Shown piece by piece: positions 8,393 to 17,209 of a stretch of DNA of 64,000 bases. The notes beneath the pieces are model-generated. The model saw nothing but the letters and a program-made list of their open reading frames with translations. It searched no databases and was not told the origin of the DNA. The position numbers were made by a program, and so were the translations under genes. Positions within the stretch are counted from its first letter, which is position 1. Each line of letters starts with the position of its first letter. Source of the DNA: JAFIFT01 sp020051095 (GTDB lineage Bacteria; Pseudomonadota; Gammaproteobacteria; Legionellales; Legionellaceae); contig NZ_CAXMZT010000006.1 of the NCBI RefSeq assembly GCF_964199965.1, positions 62,001 through 126,000 on the forward strand, written 5' to 3'.

Positions 8393-10276
8393 ATGCAAAG
8401 AAAAGATCAAGATCAAACCATGTTTTCTTTATCTCTAGCAGCTCTGGGGATTGTATATGGTGATATCGGAACAAGTCCTTTATATGCCATCAGGGAGTCA
8501 TTGGGTGGATTACCAATAAATCTTGTTGATGTATTGGGAGTGCTGTCCCTTATTTTTTGGGCCCTTACCTTGGTAATTTCTATTAAATATTTAACAATCA
8601 TATTTCGAGCTGACAATAATGGAGAAGGTGGGATATTAGCATTGCTAGCTCTTTTACGAAGAAAAAACGGGAAACATCAGAGATATTTTTTTCTTATTGG
8701 TATTTTTGGTGCGGGGCTAGTGTTCGGCGATGGAATGTTGACACCTGCAATTTCTGTTGTCAGTGCCATCGAAGGTTTGGATGTTGCAATCCCAAAGCTA
8801 TCTAATTGGGTAATACCTATATCTTGTATTATTTTATTAGTTCTATTCTTTTTTCAATCATTAGGAACTGCGAAAATTGGATTCGCTTTTGGCCCGATTG
8901 TATTTATTTGGTTTTGTACATTGGCTGTTTTAGGTATTAAAGAGATTATAGAAAATCCCATAGTTTTGAAGGCGCTGAATCCCTATTATGCAATTGAATT
9001 TATTCATACTAATGGTTGGCGGGGATATGCTTTACTTGGTGGAGTTTTTCTTGTTGTTACAGGCGGTGAAGCATTATATACAGACCTGGGACATTTCGGA
9101 AGAAACCCCATTCGATTAAGCTGGTTTTTAGTCGCTTTACCTGGATTATTGCTCAACTATTTTGGGCAGGGTGCTTATTTATTAAAACACCCTGAGGCTA
9201 TTTCAAGTCCGTTCTTTCTAATCGCCCCTAGTTGGTTTTCCATACCCTTGCTGATCATTGCAACGTTGGCAACAATCATTGCTTCACAAGCTGTCATATC
9301 AGCAACCTTTTCTTTAGCAAAGCAGGCTGTTTTGCTAGGTTTATACCCCCGTTTACCCATAATTCAAACATCCGAATCGCAAAAGGGACAAATTTATATT
9401 CCACAAATTAATTTTATGCTAGCTTTGGGTACGCTTTTACTTGTATTCACATTTCAAACTTCAACAGCCTTAGCTCATGCCTATGGTATAGCTGTGAACT
9501 TAGATATGCTGCTGGTTACTTTTCTTGTTGCTTTTGCGGCATATAGAATATGGAAATGGAATATCTTCCTCATTTTACTGCTTTTTTCTGGGTTTTTATT
9601 TATTGATATATTATTCCTTGGAGCAAATGTTCAAAAACTTATGACAGGTGGTTGGGTACCAATTGTATTTGCATTGCTTTGCGCATTTATCATGTATACT
9701 TGGAACAAAGGCATGATGTACTTGCGTAAAAAGTGTTATTCAGACAAAGATGACATTTCAAAAATTTTAAAGCAATTGCATTACAAAAGTCTTAATCGAT
9801 TACCTGATTTAACGGCTATTTTTATAACTGACATTTATGATAAAAGCGGTGGTAGTTTTTTACATTTTCTTAAACTAAACCGTGCCTTACCAGAGCACAT
9901 CCTAATCGTAAATTACCAGATAGAAGATATTCCTTATGTGAGCTCGGCAAATCGATTCGAAGTCAGTTGTCTTGATGAAAATATATGCAGACTAACTCTT
10001 CATTATGGTTTCATGGATTTTATATCAATACCTCAAGCATTATATAATGCAAATGATAGAGAAATATTACCTTTCCCCATCGAGGTCGATTCGGCAACTT
10101 ATTTAATGGAGATCCCCAACATTATTGCCTCACGAAAACAGAAGACACTTTGGTTTTTTTGGCAAGAAAAACTATTTGCATTCATGTCAAGGAACTACTC
10201 TGCCAATTTAAATATAGAATTTTATCAGCTTCCCTATAATCGAACAATTGCGATAGGCGCTTATTGCATTATCTAG
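8393..10276 (+). CDS. kup: Kup family low-affinity potassium transporter
   Basis: A 627-residue inner-membrane K+/H+ symporter (KUP/HAK/KT). The N-terminal signature ALGIVYGDIGTSPLYA is near residue 18, followed by GEGGILALLALL, FGDGMLTPAISV, GGEALYTDLGHFG and about twelve membrane segments, then a cytosolic C-terminal domain from about residue 440. Length matches the family when the ATG at 8393 is used; an in-frame TTG at 8333 would add 20 residues not seen in the family. The gene is followed at 63 bp by an ion-channel gene, suggesting a potassium-handling pair. Confidence 0.93.
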   Translation: MQRKDQDQTMFSLSLAALGIVYGDIGTSPLYAIRESLGGLPINLVDVLGVLSLIFWALTLVISIKYLTIIFRADNNGEGGILALLALLRRKNGKHQRYFFLIGIFGAGLVFGDGMLTPAISVVSAIEGLDVAIPKLSNWVIPISCIILLVLFFFQSLGTAKIGFAFGPIVFIWFCTLAVLGIKEIIENPIVLKALNPYYAIEFIHTNGWRGYALLGGVFLVVTGGEALYTDLGHFGRNPIRLSWFLVALPGLLLNYFGQGAYLLKHPEAISSPFFLIAPSWFSIPLLIIATLATIIASQAVISATFSLAKQAVLLGLYPRLPIIQTSESQKGQIYIPQINFMLALGTLLLVFTFQTSTALAHAYGIAVNLDMLLVTFLVAFAAYRIWKWNIFLILLLFSGFLFIDILFLGANVQKLMTGGWVPIVFALLCAFIMYTWNKGMMYLRKKCYSDKDDISKILKQLHYKSLNRLPDLTAIFITDIYDKSGGSFLHFLKLNRALPEHILIVNYQIEDIPYVSSANRFEVSCLDENICRLTLHYGFMDFISIPQALYNANDREILPFPIEVDSATYLMEIPNIIASRKQKTLWFFWQEKLFAFMSRNYSANLNIEFYQLPYNRTIAIGAYCII

Positions 10277-10339
10277 TGCCCATTAGTATAAAATAATTAA
10301 ATACCGGCAATGGATAAATAGAAAATAATGAGAGTTTAA

Positions 10340-11071
10340 ATGTTTGCATATCAGTTACAAAAAAAATATTCTACTTTTTCTGACTATGCCATGTTTGTTA
10401 TATTTCTTTGCTCAATTGGATTGGTATTGAATGCTTTTTTGTCCCTATCTTTAAATAGTTCCAATTTAATAGTAACTGAGTTTGCATTAAATTTATTGCT
10501 TAGTTATGCCATATATTCAATAAGTAAATATAAAAACGTAGCGATGATTCTCTTTTTTTTAACACTATTAATTTTTGCCACGAATTTTTTTAATAACTAT
10601 ATTATAGTGAATGATAACACTGTTTTTTTACTATACCTAACCTCCAAAACTTGCTATCTCGTTACGGTGGTCTATTTAACTATTAACTATGTTTTCACCT
10701 ATAAAAAACTCTCAAATGACAAAATTTTTGGGATGATCGGCGCCTACCTACTTTTGGCCATTATTTGGGCATGTCTATATACAACACTTTTTATGTTTAT
10801 GGACATACCTTTTTATTTTAAAAAACCCATCGTTATCGAAAGTTATGGTCCTGGCAATCCATTATCTTTTGCTATCTATTTGCCGCAGATGTTATATTAC
10901 AGTTTTATAACACTAACGTCGTTAGCCTTTGGCGATATACTTCCCATAATACCAATTTCACGGACACTAGCTACTATTGAAGTCATGATTGGTAAATTCT
11001 ATATAGCGATTTTAATAGCAAGAGCTGTACAGTTTGATATTGAAAATATTCATGCCCAAAAAAAGATATAA
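10340..11071 (+). CDS. Two-pore-helix ion channel family protein with atypical filter
   Basis: 243 residues with six hydrophobic segments; the last two flank a pore loop reading YSFITLTSLAFGDILPI (about residues 193-209), which aligns with the K+-channel pore (TLTTVGYGD). The GYG of the filter is AFG here. The last helix (MIGKFYIAILIARAV) is as in bacterial Ion_trans_2 channels. No cytosolic ligand domain. It follows kup by 63 bp on the same strand. The TAA stop (11069-11071) is formed by ATATAA at the edge of the following MITE, so the original C-terminus may have been longer. Confidence 0.75.
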   Translation: MFAYQLQKKYSTFSDYAMFVIFLCSIGLVLNAFLSLSLNSSNLIVTEFALNLLLSYAIYSISKYKNVAMILFFLTLLIFATNFFNNYIIVNDNTVFLLYLTSKTCYLVTVVYLTINYVFTYKKLSNDKIFGMIGAYLLLAIIWACLYTTLFMFMDIPFYFKKPIVIESYGPGNPLSFAIYLPQMLYYSFITLTSLAFGDILPIIPISRTLATIEVMIGKFYIAILIARAVQFDIENIHAQKKI

Positions 11072-11336
11072 GATATAAGGGTCGGACCAAAAATTTCTTT
11101 TATTTAACAATTGCTTAAACATAAATATAGATGTTTATTGTGTCTTAGAAGCTATTTTTGACTATTAATATAGATTCTAAGAAAAAATAGACTGATAAAA
11201 GCACCTCACTTCTCGGACATATCCCTTAAAATCAATTTTTATAAAGAAAAATAGGTTTTAAGGCACAATATTAAGCTTGCCTTATAGTTAACTTTATGTT
11301 TTTCAATTAAATATTTTGGTCAGACCCCTAATAGCT
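11072..11336. mobile_element. 265-bp MITE-like element, copy 1
   Basis: Starts GATATAAGGGTCGGACC and ends TTTTGGTCAGACCCCTAATA(GCT); the reverse complement of the end (TAGGGGTCTGACCAAAA) pairs with the start (TAAGGGTCGGACCAAAA) at 15 of 17 positions. The interior is AT-rich, has no ORF and contains nested inverted repeats (CTTAGAA/TTCTAAG, CCTTAAAA/TTTTAAGG, AAGGCA/TGCCTT). Near-identical copies lie at 12745-13009 and 14627-14891, and a truncated one at 17694-17898. No transposase in the window carries these ends. Confidence 0.9.
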
Positions 11337-11758
11337 CAGAAAGTGTACACACCATAAAACTCCATTTTCAGAAACTAGCCAAGGTCAGCCCCTTTGAAAT
11401 ACTGCCTATTATTAATTAAAGAGGGCTTTCACAGCCAGTCACTAATGACTAGCTATTCGCCCCATATGATTTTTATTGACCCATGTGATAATTTGATATA
11501 CATTTATGGCGATTTTTAACTAATGAATTTCTTATTTAATGATGTCACCCAATATTGCTATACAACAATTTAATTGCAGATATCCCAGCCACAAATTGAT
11601 TTCTTGATTCATTCCGGCTTCTCATTTTCTATTACCTTGGGTATTTGGCTCTTTTAAAGTTGCTAAATCGTTACGTTTAATAGAATCCAAAATGAACAAG
11701 CCTCTCCTTAGTTATTACTCCATTTTTATTTTATAACCCTAAATATAAGGAAAATACA
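11337..11758. other. 422-bp gene-free stretch
   Basis: No supported gene. It begins with TCAGAAAGT, a word also found directly right of MITE copy 2, so a few bases of flank are shared. A ribosome-binding site (AAGGAAAA) near 11748 belongs to the next gene. Confidence 0.4.
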
Positions 11759-12538
11759 ATGAATCCAGACAATACTATTTTAGATAATTCCGATTTTTAC
11801 TCGTTAGTCACAACTATAGAACAATGGTTCAATAAAGTTTACCAGGAAGCTAAGCAAGGTAAAAACGACAAAATACAATTACGCAATGAACTCGACATTC
11901 TAATGAAAAGAATTTTCGAATCGGAACACCTGGAAGAATTAATGGAAGCGAAATTGATAATAAAACCTTCTGCTGACAATAGTGATGATTTACAGATAAC
12001 CCTGCGTTCAATACTACTTATTGAAGACAAAAAATTCATGCCAATATTTGTGAATATATTTGTTGACCGACTGCAGATAGTTCAATTTTTTGTTCACTCA
12101 GGATTAAGTATACTTGAGGCGGGTCTATACCATGATAATCAAAAATTATTAATTGAGTATTTTAAGATTTTCATTGAACTATCAACAATGCACTACAATA
12201 AGGAGTGGGTTGACAGACTGCTTAATGTATTGAAATCAGCCAAAATTAGTGTGTTCCAAAATAAGGAAATCGATATAGCATTGAGTAAGTTACCATCAGA
12301 AAAACTGACCGCTGATGATATGGCGCCGCCAATGAATGACCCCATGGGTAAAATGTATTCAGATTTTGCTAAAAATAAGTTGCATCTAAAAATGGATTAT
12401 ATGCAAAGGAACGAAAGCTATAGAAGAACATTACTGTTTTTTGCATGTGCCCATGACTTAACTGCCGAAACCGTGCTATCCAGAGATTATTTACCTAAAG
12501 ATCTCATTAGAGTGATATGTAATTCTGATCTCTGGTAG
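11759..12538 (+). CDS. Hypothetical soluble protein
   Basis: 259 residues with a good ribosome-binding site (AAGGAAAATACA before ATG). Mostly helical by composition with no signal peptide or membrane segment; residues 1-70 are charged, the middle is rich in aliphatic residues. Near the C-terminus LPKDLIRVICN resembles the opening of an F-box or a SOCS-type tail, but the segment is too short to support a call. A hairpin terminator follows at 12647. It is not recognised, and an effector role is possible from context only. Confidence 0.6.
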   Translation: MNPDNTILDNSDFYSLVTTIEQWFNKVYQEAKQGKNDKIQLRNELDILMKRIFESEHLEELMEAKLIIKPSADNSDDLQITLRSILLIEDKKFMPIFVNIFVDRLQIVQFFVHSGLSILEAGLYHDNQKLLIEYFKIFIELSTMHYNKEWVDRLLNVLKSAKISVFQNKEIDIALSKLPSEKLTADDMAPPMNDPMGKMYSDFAKNKLHLKMDYMQRNESYRRTLLFFACAHDLTAETVLSRDYLPKDLIRVICNSDLW

Positions 12539-12646
12539 CAAAGTTGGAAAGATTAGTTCCTGTAAACAACTTATTAAAACTCCTAATGTCGGGTCAATGC
12601 GACTTGAAATATTATCATTACTTATTTGATCAATTTTTCCCAACCT

Positions 12647-12677
12647 AGAACTCCCGTGGTCAGCCCACCGGGGTTCT
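12647..12677 (+). terminator. Hairpin after the 11759 gene
   Basis: AGAACTCCCGTGG and CCACCGGGGTTCT pair at ten of thirteen positions around TCAGC, followed by an AT-rich run (ATATCTT). A moderate terminator candidate. Confidence 0.5.
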
Positions 12678-12705
12678 ATATCTTGAGGGATGAGAATAAG
12701 GAGCA

Positions 12706-13021
12706 GATATAGTAACAGATATAAGGGTCGGACCAAAAATTTAAGATATAAGGGTCGGACCAAAAATTTCTTTTATTTAACAATTGCTTAAACATAAATA
12801 TAGATGTTTATTGTGTCTTAGAAGCTATTTTTGACTATTAATATAGATTCTAAGAAAAAATAGACTGATAAAAGCACCTCACTTCTCGGACATATCCCTT
12901 AAAATCAATTTTTATAAAGAAAAATAGGTTTTAAGGCACAATATTAAGCTTGCCTTATAGTTAACTTTATGTTTTTCAATTAAATATTTTGGTCAGACCC
13001 CTAATAGCTCCCCTAATAGCT
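12706..13021. mobile_element. MITE-like element, copy 2, nested in a second copy's ends
   Basis: A complete 265-bp unit (12745-13009) is enclosed by extra end sequence: on the left GATATAGTAACAGATATAAG and a second GGGTCGGACCAAAAATTTAA (12706-12744), on the right a second CCCCTAATAGCT (13010-13021). This looks like one element inserted into, or recombined with, another copy whose middle is missing. The 12-bp left extension GATATAGTAACA is shared with copy 3. Confidence 0.85.
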
Positions 13022-13139
13022 CAGAAAGTACTGATTCCAAAAAAATTACTTTAATACCGAATTAAATGAATTAGTCTACTAACTAATTCAAATTAATTAA
13101 TGTATCGGAACAGTCCCATACGCTCTGAGATTACTTTCG

Positions 13140-13325
13140 CTATTTGGCTTTCTCAAAATTACAGATCCATCTAGCCCTTGCAACTAGACCCTTTACTTTA
13201 TTATCAGGCTCAGCTTTTCTTAAATGGCTATCAGCCAAAAAATTACAACCAAAAGTATCATGAACTCCGCTAATTGGTGAGTAGCGATAGTTGGAGCGTT
13301 TTTGGCCTTGCTGAAAATTGTGGTC
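13140..13325 (-). pseudogene. C-terminal remnant of an unknown protein
   Basis: The minus strand is open for 61 codons up to a stop at 13140-13142, reading DHNFQQGQKRSNYRYSPISG and later KVKGLVARARWICNFEKAK. There is no start codon and a stop lies directly upstream. The composition is protein-like. The family is not recognised; it overlaps the opposite-strand ORF at 13274 and only one of the two is likely to be real. Confidence 0.3.
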
Positions 13326-13621
13326 TTATTCGTATAACATGCAGTGGGCATCAATCTGAACTAACAGAAATGATGAATAGATTAGAGCATTGCCTTTTCT
13401 TTGCGAGAAAAGCCAGGCACAATCAATTAGTATCGCAGGTAAGTGATGGACTTTGGCAATTAAAACAATATGAAAAAGAAGTTTATGATTCCTTGCATGC
13501 AAAGGTGGCATCGTATTCTAAAGACACAGCAAGCACAAAAGAGTTAAAGTCTAAAAATGATTCTTTGATGAAAGCCCTTACAGTCATTAACAACTTGCTG
13601 TTTTTACACCAATCACAGTAA
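13274..13621 (+). CDS. Short helical hypothetical protein, possibly a fragment
   Basis: 115 codons from TTG (GTG at 13277, ATG at 13370). The part from 13370 on, starting MMNRLEHC, looks like a helical, coiled-coil-prone protein (KQYEKEVYDSLHAKV and on). No ribosome-binding site supports any start, so this may be the C-terminal part of a longer gene. Function unknown. Confidence 0.35.
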   Translation: MVSSDSWSVFGLAENCGLIRITCSGHQSELTEMMNRLEHCLFFARKARHNQLVSQVSDGLWQLKQYEKEVYDSLHAKVASYSKDTASTKELKSKNDSLMKALTVINNLLFLHQSQ

Positions 13622-13723
13622 TCATGAAAATGCGTGAGGAACCTCAACCTTCATGGTGGCTGCTTTTATTGTATTTTTTCATATTAAAGACCAATAATTG
13701 AGTTAAGATCTGTTTAGTTGGTT

Positions 13724-13990
13724 CTATATTGGTAAAAGACTATTTGAATTCTCTTGGGTTTTGGGATGTGTTTGCACTAAATCTTTAAGTTTTTTAAAAA
13801 AGTGAGGTGCATTCATTGCAGAAATACATATTGCGGATGCATAGTCTGGATTACAATTCATTGATAATAATACAGCTTTACTTAACTCCATAATAATGAT
13901 AATTGCCATACCTGTTAAAAATATTTTACAAGCCCCTAAAAGAAGCCAATAACTGCAGGAAGTGCATAAAGATATAATAGGTTTTAACAT
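13724..13990 (-). CDS. Small membrane protein, hypothetical
   Basis: 88 residues from the ATG at 13990 (MLKPIISLCTSC and on). Two adjacent hydrophobic segments (about residues 4-22 and 26-46), then a polar tail ending in THPKTQENSNSLLPI. The longer frame starting at 14029 would run through the terminator of the rpoD fragment and is unlikely. No ribosome-binding site is evident and the family is unknown. Confidence 0.35.
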   Translation of the reverse strand: MLKPIISLCTSCSYWLLLGACKIFLTGMAIIIIMELSKAVLLSMNCNPDYASAICISAMNAPHFFKKLKDLVQTHPKTQENSNSLLPI

Positions 13991-14011
13991 GGTATGAATC
14001 TTGATAATAAA

Positions 14012-14039
14012 AAGAGCATTATTACACAATAATGCTCTT
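14012..14039 (-). terminator. Terminator of the rpoD 3' fragment
   Basis: A perfect 12-bp stem (AAGAGCATTATT / AATAATGCTCTT) with a 4-nt loop, followed on the minus strand by TTTTATTATC. It lies 42 bp after the rpoD stop, so the fragment has kept its native 3' end. Confidence 0.85.
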
Positions 14040-14080
14040 AGTTACAATATTAATGACTCGAGATAACGAGGGACTTTGGC

Positions 14081-14617
14081 TTAAGACTCGCCCTCACCTT
14101 CAAGAAAACTTCTTAGCTTTTCTGAGCGAGCAGGGTGGCGAAGCTTTCTTAGCGCTTTGGCTTCAATTTGTCGTATACGCTCACGTGTTACATCAAACTG
14201 CTTACCAACTTCTTCAAGCGTATGATCAGCATTCATTTCAATACCAAAACGCATTCTAAGAACCTTAGCTTCACGGGGCGTGAGCGTTGACAGTACCTCT
14301 AAGGTCGCTTCTCTAAGTCCCTCTGCTGTGGCCATATCAATAGGTGATTCCATGTTGCTGTCTTCAATAAAGTCACCTAAATGTGAATCATCATCACCAA
14401 CAGGCGTTTCCATGGAAATTGGCTCTTTTGCAATCTTTAAGACTTTTCGAACCTTATCTTCACTCATGTCCATCTTTTCAGCCAATTCCTCAGGGGTAGC
14501 CTCACGGCCAGACTCTTGAAGGAACTGTCTTGAAAAACGATTAAGTTTATTGATGGTTTCAATCATATGAACAGGTATTCGAATGGTTCTCGCCTGATCA
14601 GCAATTGAACGCGTGAT
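14081..14617 (-). pseudogene. rpoD: 3' fragment of rpoD (sigma-70 regions 3 and 4)
   Basis: From 14617 down, the frame reads ITRSIADQARTIRIPVHMIE, matching the end of region 2.4/start of region 3 of RpoD, and continues through regions 3.1, 4.1 and 4.2 (TLEEVGKQFDVTRERIRQIE) to the normal C-terminus. The upstream part that should precede it (the ...WWIRQA sequence of region 2) is missing; MITE copy 3 begins exactly there. About the last 178 residues of a protein of about 610 remain. The frame could be translated from a start inside the MITE, but it lacks the -10-binding region. As rpoD is essential, an intact copy must exist elsewhere, or the assembly is joined wrongly here. Confidence 0.92.
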
Positions 14618-14626
14618 ATAGTAACA

Positions 14627-14891
14627 GATATAAGGGTCGGACCAAAAATTTCTTTTATTTAACAATTGCTTAAACATAAATATAGATGTTTATTGTGTCT
14701 TAGAAGCTATTTTTGACTATTAATATAGATTCTAAGAAAAAATAGACTGATAAAAGCACCTCACTTCTCGGACATATCCCTTAAAATCAATTTTTATAAA
14801 GAAAAATAGGTTTTAAGGCACAATATTAAGCTTGCCTTATAGTTAACTTTATGTTTTTCAATTAAATATTTTGGTCAGACCCCTAATAGCT
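14627..14891. mobile_element. 265-bp MITE-like element, copy 3, at a rearrangement junction
   Basis: A full-length copy, near-identical to copies 1 and 2. It has the left extension GATATAGTAACA (14615-14626) seen in copy 2. On its left is the cut rpoD fragment; on its right an acetyltransferase fragment that is also cut at the element's edge. Confidence 0.92.
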
Positions 14892-14893
14892 GA

Positions 14894-15118
14894 TTGTATG
14901 TACACAAAGACTACCAAAGAAAAGGGATCGCACGATTAATTTTTGAAAAGTGGCTTGCATTTGCAAAAGAAAGAGGATTGAATGAGCTTACAACAGCTGC
15001 AAGCATTACGGCTTAGCCTGCAGCTGAAGCGCTAGGCTTTAAGGTTGTTCAAAAACAGATGGTTGAGAAACATCAACAGACCTTTATAAATTACAAGATG
15101 GTTTATAAAATCGGTTGA
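14894..15118 (+). pseudogene. GNAT acetyltransferase C-terminal fragment
   Basis: Directly after the MITE the plus frame reads LYVHKDYQRKGIARLIFEKW, the GNAT motif A that binds acetyl-CoA (Q/R-x-x-G-x-A). It continues through an in-frame TAG (15014-15016) to ALGFKVVQKQMVEKHQQTF and a stop at 15116-15118. The N-terminal half is absent and the internal stop shows decay. Confidence 0.82.
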
Positions 15119-15162
15119 GAGTTCGCCAGCCGTCATGGATCAATTATATTCATGGAGTGAAG

Positions 15163-15780
15163 ATGTTTAAGCGTTTATTTTTTTGGGTCTCACTTGGATT
15201 TTTATTCTGGAATTCATCGTTTGCTACAAGCTCAGGTCAAGGAAGCTCTGCTAATCATGAAGAGTCCTTCACCGGGCCACTAGACCTGCATTACACTGTA
15301 TCACCTTCAAACCTCCCGCTGAAATCTGCAGTCCAAAATTCAGGATTTGAACAAGAGACATTGCTGGTTAGGCCGTTTATTCAGTCAATTGAAACGAATT
15401 ACGATAACTGCAAATTGATACGCTCCACCATTAAAACTGTCTTCCCACTGCAAATATTAGGGTTTTATACTGATAGTGGGCAACAACTTTTTGAAGTGCG
15501 CCGTCAAGTGTGCCTCTATCCAGATAAAGATGCCCCAAGCTCAGAGTTAACTTGCTTTAATTCTAAAGAAACTCTAACCATATCCTCAGATGAAAACCAT
15601 TCTATCGATGTGGATATTGATCTCTATAATTTAAGGCAAGGCCGGTATTTTGTTGAAGTAACAATGTTTGTTACGCAGCTATTTCCACCAGCAGGTAATT
15701 GGCCAATTACATACAGTGCGATGGGTGAAACTAAAGCTTTAGTTGTTGCGGAAAAAAATTGTGAGAATCTGGTGGATTAG
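15163..15780 (+). CDS. Secreted hypothetical protein
   Basis: 205 residues from the ATG at 15163, chosen because GGAGTGAAG precedes it and a signal peptide begins there (MFKRLFFWVSLGFLFWNSSF, cleavage near ATS). An earlier in-frame start at 15115 would add residues in front of the signal peptide. The mature part is beta-rich, with four cysteines (for example CKLIRS and VCLYPD). It looks periplasmic or extracellular. Family not recognised. Confidence 0.65.
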   Translation: MFKRLFFWVSLGFLFWNSSFATSSGQGSSANHEESFTGPLDLHYTVSPSNLPLKSAVQNSGFEQETLLVRPFIQSIETNYDNCKLIRSTIKTVFPLQILGFYTDSGQQLFEVRRQVCLYPDKDAPSSELTCFNSKETLTISSDENHSIDVDIDLYNLRQGRYFVEVTMFVTQLFPPAGNWPITYSAMGETKALVVAEKNCENLVD

Positions 15781-15897
15781 AGTCCCTGCTTTTATAGGCA
15801 GCCATGTTGAAGCTGAAGGAGCCATCAGGGTTTTACAATCTCTTAGAGTGCCAGTATATCTCATTAAAAAAATACCCCGCAAGTCCTACAACAGCCT

Positions 15898-15923
15898 AAG
15901 CCCAAATCCAAGATTTTGGGCTT
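15898..15923. terminator. Hairpin between convergent genes
   Basis: AAGCCCAAA and TTTGGGCTT form a 9-bp stem around 8 nt. It lies between the secreted-protein gene and the convergent gene ending at 15959, so it may serve both; the T-tract is weak. Confidence 0.5.
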
Positions 15924-15958
15924 GGAAGTTCCCAGATTGAGTTTCACTTCATCCGAGC

Positions 15959-17209
15959 TTACTTTAAAAGCCCATGCTTAGCTAATACCTGCCTGTTTTC
16001 AACGCACGAACGGGAATTATAATTAGGGTTTGTTTTCGCTGTTCCCCCACACGGGATAGTAACAGTTATCTTTAACTCTTTTGCCTTAATATCAGATTTC
16101 TTTCCCTGAGCAATGTTAGAGTTGCTGCCAAAAAATCCTGAACCTGAAGGCAATGATCGAGTAGTTTGAGAAGCGCTTCCTCCAGACTTATGATAATTGG
16201 TAATCCCTTGACATGCCTGCTCATGTTTTTTTCTATCTTTTAGGAAGCTCTGTTGCTTGTTAAGCAACCTTTGTTTCTCATGTATTCGATGTAATATTTC
16301 ATCAGTACGCGGTTGGCTTTGTTTAACGATATCTTGTATTGACTTTGTAGGTGCACATGGAAGGGTTTTAGGAAGTGGGGATGGGGATGGATGAGCTATA
16401 TTCATTTTTTTGTAAATCGGGTTGGGTTGAACAGGGCGGCTATTTGCATAGGCGTAGCTATACTGGTGTTTTTTGATGTATTGGTGTTGGACGTTTTGAA
16501 AAATTTGTTGCAGATTTTTTAGAGGATCCTTGGGTATATAGTGGCTCGTGGCTATTTCCTCCACTAATTTTGTAATATAAGGCTCAACCGCAAAATAGGC
16601 TTTATCAATGCCCTTTGCAATAATTTGGTTAAATACCCCTTCACTTGCATCGGCCAACGCTTCAAGATAGACAAATAACATATACGTTTGAAACGCTCTT
16701 TCTGAACCTCTTTTGTCTTTAGCTAAAGCTAATTGAAAGTGTTCTTTAAATTTTTTCTGAGCAAAAGCCTGTTTTTGAGACTCCTCTCCAATCCAACTTA
16801 GCGTATTAATAGTTATTGCATGTGGAAGGGTTGCTTTGACACTGGTTGAAATCGTTCTGCCTGGAGTGGCATCTTTGTGCTGGGTAACCAAATTAATGGT
16901 TAACATTGTGAGATACTTTTTAGAACCCAATTTAGCATGTGTTTTAAGAAAGTTTGCTTCTATTTTCTCTAAGTCAATTCCTGATTTCGCCATTTCATTT
17001 TTTTGAGGAGTAAACAAATTTTGAGAATTAGGGTTAGTTAAAATTGCTTCTTTTCTAGGAGAGTAGGCTTCCTTGGGCCTGGAAGCAATTACCTCGGTTA
17101 ACGATGGTAACTTTGATGGTAACTGTTCGGTCAGTATCTTACTAGTTATTAACATCAGATCTTGAGATTCTTTGAATGATTTTTCTTCATTGCGCTTTTT
17201 TTTACCCAT
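15959..17209 (-). CDS. Large hydrophilic hypothetical protein, effector candidate
   Basis: 416 residues from the ATG at 17209 (MGKKKRNEEKSF and on), which has AGAGG upstream; an upstream ATG at 17275 would add 22 partly hydrophobic residues. No signal peptide. The N-terminus is lysine-rich, the middle is helical and aliphatic, and residues about 270-390 are a low-complexity Pro/Ser/Gly/Gln-rich region (HPSPSPLPKTLP; SGGSASQTTRSLPSGSGFFG). This two-part layout is common among Dot/Icm effectors, but no motif confirms that. Not recognised. Confidence 0.55.
   Translation of the reverse strand: MGKKKRNEEKSFKESQDLMLITSKILTEQLPSKLPSLTEVIASRPKEAYSPRKEAILTNPNSQNLFTPQKNEMAKSGIDLEKIEANFLKTHAKLGSKKYLTMLTINLVTQHKDATPGRTISTSVKATLPHAITINTLSWIGEESQKQAFAQKKFKEHFQLALAKDKRGSERAFQTYMLFVYLEALADASEGVFNQIIAKGIDKAYFAVEPYITKLVEEIATSHYIPKDPLKNLQQIFQNVQHQYIKKHQYSYAYANSRPVQPNPIYKKMNIAHPSPSPLPKTLPCAPTKSIQDIVKQSQPRTDEILHRIHEKQRLLNKQQSFLKDRKKHEQACQGITNYHKSGGSASQTTRSLPSGSGFFGSNSNIAQGKKSDIKAKELKITVTIPCGGTAKTNPNYNSRSCVENRQVLAKHGLLK

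Noticed and set aside
14081..14677. A functional short sigma factor
   Set aside because: It is the unmodified C-terminal third of RpoD without the core-binding and -10-binding regions; the extra N-terminal residues come from MITE sequence.
15743..15940. 65-codon plus ORF overlapping the end of the secreted protein gene
   Set aside because: Starts inside the gene in another frame and ends in a hairpin; no family and no ribosome-binding site.
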